DNA from: CAZPKH01 sp964587165 | GTDB lineage: Bacteria; Bacteroidota; Bacteroidia; Bacteroidales; Muribaculaceae | DNA length: 5,025 nucleotides | Assembly: GCA_964587165.1 (NCBI GenBank) | Contig: CAZPKH010000065.1 | Coordinates: 1-5,025 of the forward strand | Direction of reading: 5' to 3' | Shown: positions 1-5,025 of the stretch, in pieces | Layout: every line of letters starts with the position of its first letter | Numbering within the stretch: the first letter of the stretch is position 1 | Position numbers and translations under genes: made by a program | Notes under the pieces: model-generated | Databases searched by the model: none | Told to the model about the DNA's origin: nothing | Seen by the model: only the letters and a program-made list of their open reading frames with translations

Positions 1-39
1 CGCATGCCCTCCGACGCCTCCCCCCGCGCCTGGCTCTAA
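1..39 (+). other. GC-rich left-edge fragment, possibly the 3' end of a plus-strand gene
   Basis: The first 36 bases are very GC-rich and the composition switches sharply to AT-rich at about base 37. One plus-strand frame (starting at base 1) reads RMPSDASPRAWL and stops with TAA at 37-39, exactly at the composition break. This would fit the tail of a gene running in from the left, but 12 residues are not enough to recognise a family. The other plus frames and the minus strand are not excluded. Bases 40-59 show nothing I can name. Confidence 0.2.
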
Positions 40-59
40 AAGACTATCTAACAATTGAG

Positions 60-94
60 AAGGCGGTGCTACCGAAAAACGGAGGCACCGCCTT
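60..94 (-). terminator. Hairpin downstream of the small secreted-protein gene, probable (possibly bidirectional) terminator
   Basis: A perfect 10-base-pair stem joins AAGGCGGTGC (60-69) and GCACCGCCTT (85-94). It can be extended by a T-G wobble, one A-A mismatch and a CCG/CGG stem closing an AAAAA loop. It begins about 30 bases past the stop codon (124-126) of the minus-strand gene, the place expected for a transcription terminator. The U-tract is weak on both sides: CTCAATTGTT follows on the minus strand and TTGTGTGTGGG on the plus strand. It may serve both that gene and a plus-strand gene arriving from the left. Confidence 0.6.
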
Positions 95-123
95 GTGTGT
101 GGGTGATTTTAACAACCTGTGGG

Positions 124-537
124 TCAGAACGACATGGTCTTTGAGAGTTGGTGTCCGTACGAATCGCTGATCTCGACTCGGATCTTGACACCTGCCTCAT
201 GGAGCACGGCTACCACCTGAGCAGCCTGATTGCTGTCCATGCCTTGCAGAAACATTCCTTTAAAACCATCGGTGAGCTCGTCTTTCTCGGCAGCGGAGAG
301 GGTATCGAAATTGACCGATTTATCGTCAATCCGCATGCTCAGTACCATCACTTTGCCCTGGGCTTCAGCCTTGAAATCGGCCACACCACCCTGGTTGAGT
401 TGTGCCTTGACCTGTGGAGAGTTGAACATGCCGACCATCTCGCTCACGAGCATCTCGCCTACATCCTGAGCCGACGCGCTGACTGCGCCCATGAGGATTG
501 TGGCCAAGATGATAAATAAATTACGAATCTTTTTCAT
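124..537 (-). CDS. Small exported protein of unknown function
   Basis: This 137-residue protein is not one I recognise. It starts with a clear Sec signal peptide: basic MKKIRN, a hydrophobic core at about residues 7-19, and an ASA|Q cleavage site after residue 23. There is no lipobox cysteine, so the mature protein of about 114 residues should be soluble in the periplasm or outside the cell. The mature part has no cysteine, is acidic (about 16 D/E against 10 K/R) and holds eight methionines. By eye it alternates helix (25-45), strand (56-70, KVMVLSMRI), two helices (79-115) and strand (117-124, KIRVEIS). The ATG is preceded by AT-rich sequence without a Shine-Dalgarno site, and a promoter-like pair lies 22-53 bases upstream. 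The gene diverges from uvrA and is followed by a hairpin. A remote likeness to DUF4854-type secreted proteins crossed my mind but is unverified. The signal peptide and promoter make this strand, not the antisense frame, the real gene. Confidence 0.82.
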   Translation of the reverse strand: MKKIRNLFIILATILMGAVSASAQDVGEMLVSEMVGMFNSPQVKAQLNQGGVADFKAEAQGKVMVLSMRIDDKSVNFDTLSAAEKDELTDGFKGMFLQGMDSNQAAQVVAVLHEAGVKIRVEISDSYGHQLSKTMSF

Positions 538-558
538 ACTATATTAATTAGATTGATA

Positions 559-590
559 CAAATATCCGAAATATATCCCGATTAAACAAA
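559..590 (-). promoter_or_regulatory. Probable promoter of the small exported-protein gene
   Basis: On the minus strand a TTTG (590-587) is followed after 20 bases by GATATTTG (566-559). The Bacteroidetes primary promoter has TTG at -33 and TAnnTTTG at -7 with about 19-21 bases between. The -33 element and the spacing fit exactly; the -7 box differs only in its first base. Transcription would start near 553, giving a leader of about 15 bases before the ATG at 537. Confidence 0.5.
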
Positions 591-602
591 TAATAACATC
601 GA

Positions 603-618
603 AAATCCGTCAAATCCG
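603..618 (+). repeat. Tandem 7-base direct repeat in the uvrA promoter region
   Basis: AAATCCG occurs at 603-609 and again at 612-618, a period of nine bases. The pair sits where the -33 element of the uvrA promoter would be expected. It could be a protein-binding site or chance in an AT-rich spacer. Confidence 0.4.
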
Positions 619-630
619 CATAAAAATCAG

Positions 631-638
631 TAACTTTG
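631..638 (+). promoter_or_regulatory. Probable uvrA promoter, -7 box
   Basis: TAACTTTG is a perfect match to the Bacteroidetes -7 consensus TAnnTTTG and ends 26 bases before the uvrA ATG, so the leader would be roughly 20 bases. No TTG is present 19-21 bases upstream (around 607-611 the sequence is CCGTC), so the -33 contact is weak or replaced by a bound regulator. No Shine-Dalgarno sequence stands out before the ATG. Confidence 0.65.
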
Positions 639-664
639 TAGATTAAAATAGGGTAGATACTTTC

Positions 665-3508
665 ATGATACAGGATAAAAAGATTGATTATAAAGATTGT
701 ATATACGTCAAAGGCGCGCGCGTCAACAACCTCAAGGGTGTAGACGTAAGCATACCGCTCGGCAGCTTCACGGTGATCACCGGGCTGTCGGGGTCGGGAA
801 AGTCGTCGCTCGCCTTCGACACTTTATATGCCGAGGGGCAGCGGCGGTATGTCGAAAGCCTCTCGGCCTATGCACGCCAGTTTATGGGGCGCATGGCCAA
901 GCCGGAAGCCGATGCTATAAAGGGACTCCCGCCGGCTATCGCTATTGAGCAGAAGGTGAGCTCGCGCACTCCTCGAAGCACCGTTGGCACGTCGACGGAG
1001 ATCTACGACTATATGCGCCTGCTTTTCGGTCGTGTGGGGCATACATTCTCGCCGGTGAGCGGCGTCGAGGTACGCAAACACACCGTGGAGGATGTGCTCG
1101 CGGCTGCCGCGCAATATCCCGAGGGCACGCGGATTGCCCTCACCGCTCCCATCGCCCCGCTCCCCGACGGGCGCGCGCTCTCCACTCAGCTTGGGGTGCT
1201 CGCTGCCGCCGGCTATTCGCGTCTGCTCGACACGGCGACGGCTTCTATGGTCAGAATCGACGACCTGCAGAGCCGCGATGATGTCGACTCGCTCGATGCG
1301 GCTGCTTACGAACTTCTGATCGACCGCCTCGCCGTGGCCGCCGAGGGCTCGGACGAGTTCTCGCGACTGGCCGAGGGCGTCGAGACGGCTTTCCGCGAAG
1401 GCAACGGCCGCATGACGCTGCTGGCATGGCCCGACGGAAGCTCGGAGGCTCCCCGGCGAGCTGATTTCTCAAACCGTTTTGAGGCTGACGGGATGACGTT
1501 TGTCGAACCGTCGGAGCACCTTTTCAATTTCAACAATCCTATCGGTGCGTGCCCCCGGTGCGAGGGGTTCGGCCGCGTGCTGGGCATCGACGAGCGCCTT
1601 GTGGTGCCACGGCCCGAGCGGTCGGTATACGACGACGCCGTAGCTCCATGGCGCGGCGAGAAGATGAGCCAGTGGAAGCATCAGCTTATCACTCTGTCGC
1701 AGAAATCCGGGTTCCCCATCCACAAGCCTTACCGCGACCTCTCGCCCCGGCAGCTCGACTATCTATGGCACGGCGACGGCGGCGCATGGGAGGGTATCGA
1801 CGGCTTCTTCCGCATGGTCGAGTCGCAGCGCCACAAGATACAGTATCGTGTGCTTATGGCTCACTATCAGGGCAAGACACTCTGCCCCGTGTGCCACGGC
1901 TCGCGGCTGCGCCCCGAGGCATCGTATGTGCGCGTGGGCGGACGCACTATATCCGAGCTCTGCTCTATGCCGGTGTCGGACCTTGCCCGATTCTTCGACT
2001 CTCTCGAGCTCAACGATCACGACACGCATGTGGCCGGACGTCTGCTCACGGAGATACGCACCCGCCTGCAGCTGATGTGCGACGTCGGGCTCGGCTACCT
2101 CACTCTCGACCGCATGAGCCGCACCCTCTCCGGTGGCGAAAGCCAGCGCATACGCCTGGCCACGTCGCTCGGCAGCTCGCTTGTCGGCTCGCTCTATATC
2201 CTCGACGAACCGAGCATCGGACTCCATCCGCGCGACACCGCTCGCCTTATCTCTGTGCTCAAGCGGCTGCAGCAGCTCGGCAACACCGTAGTGGTGGTAG
2301 AACATGATGAAGAGGTGATGCGCGCCGCCGACTATCTGATCGACGTCGGGCCCGACGCCGGACGCCTCGGGGGCGAAATCGTATATCAGGGACCGGCCGA
2401 AGGTATCGTAAAAGCCTCCGGATACACGGCCGACTATCTCTCGGGGCGCGCTGCGATAGCCATTCCCGAGCAACGCCGCAAGTGGTCGAGCTATATCGAG
2501 GTGACGGGAGCCCGCGAGCACAATCTTAAGGATATCACGGTGCGCTTTCCGCTCGGAGTAATGACGGTGGTGACGGGCGTAAGCGGCTCGGGCAAGTCCA
2601 CTCTGGTGCGCGACATTCTCTTTAAGGCTCTCAATCGCCGCCTGGGCAACCCGGGCGATGCCCCGGGCAACTTCGAGTCGCTCGGGGGCGACCTGCACCG
2701 CATATCCGCCGTCGAGTTTGTGGATCAGAACCCTATCGGCAAGTCCACCCGCTCAAACCCTGCCACCTACCTCAAAGCCTACGACGAGATACGCCACCTT
2801 TTCGCCGACCGCCAGGCCGCCAAGCAGATGGGCATGACGGCGGCCTACTTCTCGTTCAACACCGACGGTGGCCGCTGCGACGAGTGCAAGGGCGAGGGCA
2901 AAATCACGATCGAAATGCAGTTTATGGCCGACATAACCATCACATGCGAGGCATGCCACGGTATGCGCTTCAAGCCCGACGTGCTCGAAGTGAAATATAT
3001 GGACCGCAACATCTCCGATGTGCTCGACATGACCGTCGACCAGGCTATCGACTTTTTCAGTATTCCGCCCGAAGATCCCGCCGACGCATCGACAACACGA
3101 CGCATCGTGCAGCGACTCAAACCGTTGCAGGACGTCGGACTCGGCTACATAAAGCTCGGCCAGAGCAGCTCTACCCTCTCAGGGGGCGAGAATCAGCGTG
3201 TCAAGCTGGCTTATTATCTGGCTCAGGAGAAGTCGCAACCCACCATGTTCATATTCGACGAGCCTACCACCGGACTCCATTTCCACGACATCAACACCCT
3301 GCTCGACTCCTTCCGCCGCCTCATCGACAAGGGTCACACCATACTGATCATCGAGCACAACCCCGATGTGATCATGGCTGCCGACCATGTGATCGACATC
3401 GGCCCCGAGGGTGGCGATGGCGGAGGCACAGTCGTAGCCGTCGGCACTCCCGAGCAGATAGCAGCCTGCCCGGAGTCGTACACCGGGCGCTTCCTGTCGA
3501 AGCGTTAA
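665..3508 (+). CDS. uvrA: UvrABC excinuclease subunit A (DNA damage-sensing ABC ATPase)
   Basis: UvrA acts as a dimer in the cytoplasm, finds helix-distorting DNA lesions and loads UvrB for nucleotide excision repair. The 947 residues are full length for the family (E. coli has 940). The first ATPase half has Walker A GLSGSGKSS (40-48), a UvrB-binding region at about 125-240, cysteine pairs CPRC (296-299) and CPVC (407-410) around an insertion domain, signature LSGGESQR (488-495), Walker B YILDEP (511-516) and H-loop His547. The second half has Walker A GVSGSGKST (638-646), the DNA-facing segment QNPIGKSTRSNPATY (688-702), zinc finger CDEC (738-741) and CEAC (761-764) with the usual 19-residue gap, signature LSGGENQR (838-845), Walker B FIFDEP (862-867) and His898. 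The CxxC pair found before the first zinc site in E. coli (Cys253/Cys256) is absent; EADGMTFVEPSEHLF stands there instead. The ATG lies 26 bases past a good -7 box. The gene is GC-rich, monocistronic by layout, and convergent with purN. Confidence 0.99.
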   Translation: MIQDKKIDYKDCIYVKGARVNNLKGVDVSIPLGSFTVITGLSGSGKSSLAFDTLYAEGQRRYVESLSAYARQFMGRMAKPEADAIKGLPPAIAIEQKVSSRTPRSTVGTSTEIYDYMRLLFGRVGHTFSPVSGVEVRKHTVEDVLAAAAQYPEGTRIALTAPIAPLPDGRALSTQLGVLAAAGYSRLLDTATASMVRIDDLQSRDDVDSLDAAAYELLIDRLAVAAEGSDEFSRLAEGVETAFREGNGRMTLLAWPDGSSEAPRRADFSNRFEADGMTFVEPSEHLFNFNNPIGACPRCEGFGRVLGIDERLVVPRPERSVYDDAVAPWRGEKMSQWKHQLITLSQKSGFPIHKPYRDLSPRQLDYLWHGDGGAWEGIDGFFRMVESQRHKIQYRVLMAHYQGKTLCPVCHGSRLRPEASYVRVGGRTISELCSMPVSDLARFFDSLELNDHDTHVAGRLLTEIRTRLQLMCDVGLGYLTLDRMSRTLSGGESQRIRLATSLGSSLVGSLYILDEPSIGLHPRDTARLISVLKRLQQLGNTVVVVEHDEEVMRAADYLIDVGPDAGRLGGEIVYQGPAEGIVKASGYTADYLSGRAAIAIPEQRRKWSSYIEVTGAREHNLKDITVRFPLGVMTVVTGVSGSGKSTLVRDILFKALNRRLGNPGDAPGNFESLGGDLHRISAVEFVDQNPIGKSTRSNPATYLKAYDEIRHLFADRQAAKQMGMTAAYFSFNTDGGRCDECKGEGKITIEMQFMADITITCEACHGMRFKPDVLEVKYMDRNISDVLDMTVDQAIDFFSIPPEDPADASTTRRIVQRLKPLQDVGLGYIKLGQSSSTLSGGENQRVKLAYYLAQEKSQPTMFIFDEPTTGLHFHDINTLLDSFRRLIDKGHTILIIEHNPDVIMAADHVIDIGPEGGDGGGTVVAVGTPEQIAACPESYTGRFLSKR
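3486..3506 (+). terminator. uvrA: Weak hairpin overlapping the uvrA stop codon
   Basis: CGCTTC (3488-3493) pairs with GAAGCG (3499-3504) around a five-base loop, with two further G-T wobbles at the base. It covers the last codons and the first base of the TAA stop, and is followed by TTAACAGATATTTT, only moderately T-rich. This is the only hairpin I find near the uvrA end, since the 21-base gap to purN has none. It may help end the uvrA transcript, but it is short and may be chance. Confidence 0.3.
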
Positions 3509-3529
3509 CAGATATTTTGAGACTGGCTA

Positions 3530-4102
3530 CTACTTCAAAAGGCTCTCGATCACGCGCGGATAGGCTTCGTGCTCAAGCGGATGAATACGCTCGGCAAGAG
3601 TGTCGGGGGTGTCGTCGGGCAACACCGGGCATTTCACCTGCTCGATGACCTCACCACCGTCGACATCGGCCGTCACATAATGGATCGTAATGCCGCTCTG
3701 CGGCTCACCGGCTGCAAGCACAGCCTCGTGCACATGGTGCCCCCACATGCCGCGACCGCCGAACTTAGGGAGCAGGGAGGGGTGGATATTTACGATACGA
3801 CGCGGATATGCATCAAGCATCAGCTGAGGTATAATGGCAAGAAATCCGGCAAGCACCACCAGATCTACCCCCGCTTCGGCGAGCGCCGCAGTCACCGCCT
3901 CGCCGGCTGCCTCGCCGCTCCATTCATCCTTACCGAAAAATCGTGTAGGGATGCCGAGGCGCTCCATGCGGGCGTACACTCCGGCCTGACGGCGATTGCA
4001 TATCATCATCGCCACCTCCACATCATCCGATCCGGCGAAATGCCGGGCTATAGCCTCAGCGTTAGTCCCCTCGCCCGAGGCAAGTATCGCTATTCTTTTC
4101 AT
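3530..4102 (-). CDS. purN: Phosphoribosylglycinamide formyltransferase (GAR transformylase)
   Basis: PurN moves a formyl group from 10-formyltetrahydrofolate to glycinamide ribonucleotide, the third step of de novo purine synthesis, in the cytoplasm. Counting from the chosen ATG the protein has 190 residues, somewhat shorter than E. coli PurN (212) because it ends soon after HPLEHEAYP. Visible marks are the phosphate-binding loop SGEGTN (9-14), VLAGFLAI (83-90), the catalytic NIHPSLLP (105-112) with Asn105 and His107, and DVDGG (146-150) with Asp148 matching E. coli Asp144. The reading frame is open further upstream to a TTG at 4123, but that codon lies inside the promoter -7 box, so translation must begin at one of the adjacent ATGs at 4105 or 4102; I chose 4102 because MKRIAILASG matches the usual start of the family. 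The gene is convergent with uvrA and is separated from the sigma gene by a terminator, so it is probably transcribed alone. Confidence 0.98.
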   Translation of the reverse strand: MKRIAILASGEGTNAEAIARHFAGSDDVEVAMMICNRRQAGVYARMERLGIPTRFFGKDEWSGEAAGEAVTAALAEAGVDLVVLAGFLAIIPQLMLDAYPRRIVNIHPSLLPKFGGRGMWGHHVHEAVLAAGEPQSGITIHYVTADVDGGEVIEQVKCPVLPDDTPDTLAERIHPLEHEAYPRVIESLLK

Positions 4103-4120
4103 CATCTTGAGAATTTTCCG

Positions 4121-4128
4121 CAAAGTTA
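4121..4128 (-). promoter_or_regulatory. purN: Probable purN promoter, -7 box
   Basis: On the minus strand TAACTTTG (4128-4121) matches TAnnTTTG perfectly and is the same octamer as in front of uvrA. Transcription would start near 4115, giving a leader of only about 10-13 bases before the ATGs at 4105 and 4102. No TTG lies 18-21 bases upstream; that stretch (about 4147-4151) is the foot of the preceding terminator stem. Confidence 0.65.
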
Positions 4129-4141
4129 CGCATTTTTCGAT

Positions 4142-4190
4142 AAAAACACGCCTCCGGCCGAGTCATCTGTCTGACCGGGCCGGAGGCGTG
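4142..4190 (-). terminator. Intrinsic terminator of the ECF sigma factor gene
   Basis: A perfect 13-base-pair inverted repeat, CACGCCTCCGGCC (4147-4159) and GGCCGGAGGCGTG (4178-4190), encloses 18 bases. Those can form a further inner stem GTCA/TGAC (4162-4165 with 4172-4175) and a six-base loop. Read on the minus strand the stem is followed at once by TTTTT (4146-4142), while the plus-strand side has only ATTCTATTG. The terminator therefore serves minus-strand transcription and begins about 45 bases after the sigma gene stop codon (4236-4238). Confidence 0.9.
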
Positions 4191-4235
4191 ATTCTATTGT
4201 AAAGATTTATCTGTACGTTAACTATTCAATAGCCG

Positions 4236-4826
4236 TCATGCGGTGAGCACGACATTGTTCTCCTTGGCGATGCGGCGCATATTGAGGATGGCATAACGCA
4301 TACGGCCAAGGGCGGTATTGATGCTCACACCCGTCACGTCGGCAATCTCCTTGAACGACATGTCGCGGTAATAGCGCATCTCAAGCACCTCGCGCTGCGA
4401 ATCGGGCAAAGCCTTTACGATGCGCTTCACATCGTCGTGTATCTGCGAAGTCACGAGCCAGTCCTCGATATTATCATCGCATAGCTCGCGGTCGTTCAGA
4501 AGATCGAAACCCTCAGTGTCGGCCGACACAAGATTCTCGTTCTTCTCCTGACGGAAATTGTCAATGATAAGATTATGAGCTATCCTCGCAATCCAGGCAG
4601 AGAATTTGCCCGCTGCATTGTATTTTCCCTGTTTAATAGTAGTGATGGCCTTGATGAAAGTGTCCTGGAAAATGTCGTCAGCTACATCCTTGTCTTTCAC
4701 AATACGGAGAATATAGTTGAACACACGATCCTGATGCCTGCGCAGCAAAACATCAAAAGCCTCATTGTTGCCTCCGATGTAAGCCTCCACCAATACGTCA
4801 TCAGTGAGTTTCTGTAAGTCCTGCAT
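4236..4826 (-). CDS. ECF-family RNA polymerase sigma factor (sigma-70 type, group 4)
   Basis: The 196-residue protein has the two-domain plan of extracytoplasmic-function sigma factors, which direct RNA polymerase to a special set of promoters. Sigma region 2 runs from about 22 to 95: DRVFNYILRIV (33-43), the core-binding DVADDIFQDTFIKA (47-60), and the -10-recognition stretch KFSAWIARIAHNLIIDNFRQ (74-93). A charged linker (about 95-136) leads to sigma region 4 (about 137-186), with ALPDSQREVLEMRYY (139-153) and the helix-turn-helix SFKEIADVTGVSINTALGRMR (split here as SFKEIADVTG 157-166 and VSINTALGRMR 167-177) that reads the -35 element. I recall GVSINTALGRMRYA as usual for Bacteroidales ECF factors. 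There is no membrane segment or extra C-terminal domain. No anti-sigma gene follows: a terminator and then purN come next; whatever lies upstream beyond base 5025 is not visible. The ATG has only an A-rich stretch before it, no Shine-Dalgarno site. Its regulon cannot be inferred from this window. Confidence 0.96.
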   Translation of the reverse strand: MQDLQKLTDDVLVEAYIGGNNEAFDVLLRRHQDRVFNYILRIVKDKDVADDIFQDTFIKAITTIKQGKYNAAGKFSAWIARIAHNLIIDNFRQEKNENLVSADTEGFDLLNDRELCDDNIEDWLVTSQIHDDVKRIVKALPDSQREVLEMRYYRDMSFKEIADVTGVSINTALGRMRYAILNMRRIAKENNVVLTA

Positions 4827-4934
4827 TTATATTACTTTATTTTAAGATGAAGTAATAATCTAATCTATAGGCAGTTCGTTTTAGTGTGTGGAATAATTAA
4901 GGTTTATCTCGTCGCCGTCTTGGCGGCTTTATCT
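4827..4934 (-). other. Leader of the sigma factor gene (no gene seen)
   Basis: If transcription starts near 4932, as the upstream promoter suggests, the sigma mRNA has a leader of roughly 105 bases, much longer than the 10-20 bases inferred for the other three genes here. It contains no ATG-started small reading frame on the minus strand. One weak four-pair hairpin (GCCG 4914-4917 with CGGC 4924-4927) is near its start; the remainder is AT-rich. No known riboswitch pattern is recognisable. Confidence 0.35.
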
Positions 4935-4969
4935 TTACAAAATTACAAAAAAATTCCCAAACCGCCAAG
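4919..4969. repeat. 8-base perfect inverted repeat flanking the sigma-gene promoter
   Basis: CTTGGCGG at 4919-4926 is the exact reverse complement of CCGCCAAG at 4962-4969, with 35 bases between. The right arm covers the -33 TTG and the left arm lies just after the expected start of transcription. This is the arrangement of a paired operator, but an 8-base match could also be chance. Confidence 0.4.
4938..4968 (-). promoter_or_regulatory. Probable promoter of the ECF sigma factor gene
   Basis: On the minus strand a TTG (4968-4966) and TAATTTTG (4945-4938) are separated by 20 bases. Both elements and the spacing match the Bacteroidetes housekeeping promoter (TTG at -33, TAnnTTTG at -7). It is the most complete promoter in the window. 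The rest of the right edge (4970-5025) shows no gene or clear signal. Confidence 0.7.
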
Positions 4970-5025
4970 CGCCCCAGCCAAAACCGCCCCTACTTTAACA
5001 TCATTTAACCACCCGTATACAATAA

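Noticed and set aside
148..519. A 123-codon plus-strand frame opposite the small secreted protein
   Set aside because: The minus-strand frame has a canonical signal peptide, an upstream promoter-like pair and a downstream hairpin; the plus frame has none of these.
1549..2307. A 252-codon plus-strand frame within uvrA, with another at 2884-3648
   Set aside because: Both are R/H/P-rich shifted readings of uvrA. UvrA motifs run without interruption through the region, so they are neither separate genes nor evidence of a frameshift.
1763..2698. A 311-codon open frame on the minus strand inside uvrA
   Set aside because: It lies antisense to the fully motif-supported UvrA frame, has a low-complexity H/A/R-rich translation without a recognisable domain, and is explained by the high GC at third codon positions of uvrA.
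3569..4174. A 201-codon plus-strand frame opposite purN
   Set aside because: It is antisense to PurN, which has all catalytic motifs, and it runs into the terminator hairpin; no promoter or domain supports it.
4142..4190. The 13-base-pair inverted repeat as a mobile-element end or attachment site
   Set aside because: The T-tract directly after the stem on the minus strand and its place just downstream of the sigma gene stop explain it fully as a terminator; there is no transposase or target duplication.
4575..4817. An 80-codon plus-strand frame opposite the sigma factor gene
   Set aside because: It is the antisense shadow of conserved sigma region 2.
4914..4927. A GCCG/CGGC hairpin in the sigma-gene leader as a riboswitch or thermosensor
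   Set aside because: Four base pairs without any further conserved structure are too little to support an RNA regulator.

Overview
The window looks like ordinary chromosomal DNA from a member of the Bacteroidota, most likely a GC-rich member of the order Bacteroidales (Muribaculaceae is a guess, not shown). The reasons are: -7 promoter boxes of the Bacteroidetes type (TAnnTTTG, or one mismatch from it) upstream of all four genes; AT-rich gene starts without a clear Shine-Dalgarno sequence; and protein sequences of UvrA, PurN and the sigma factor that read like the Bacteroidales versions of these families as I remember them. There is no mobile element, CRISPR array, tRNA, rRNA or defence gene that I can see.

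Layout from left to right. Bases 1-59 are a GC-rich scrap followed by AT-rich sequence, possibly the end of a neighbouring gene. A hairpin at 60-94 follows. A small secreted protein of unknown function lies on the minus strand (124-537). It diverges from uvrA (665-3508, plus), and a 127-base AT-rich gap holds one promoter for each. uvrA runs tail-to-tail into purN (3530-4102, minus) with only 21 bases between the stop codons. Upstream of purN is a strong hairpin terminator (4142-4190, minus) that ends the transcript of an ECF-type RNA polymerase sigma factor gene (4236-4826, minus). The last 199 bases (4827-5025) hold no gene. They contain the probable sigma-gene promoter, a leader of about 100 bases, and an 8-base inverted repeat flanking the promoter.

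The four genes appear to be separate transcription units rather than one operon: DNA nucleotide excision repair (UvrA), purine biosynthesis (PurN), regulation (ECF sigma) and an unassigned exported protein. I do not see a new multi-gene system. The points most worth a second look are the loss of the first zinc-binding cysteine pair in UvrA, the overlap of the sigma-gene terminator with the purN promoter region, the proof from promoter position that purN starts at an internal ATG, the lack of an adjacent downstream anti-sigma gene, and the inverted repeat around the sigma-gene promoter.
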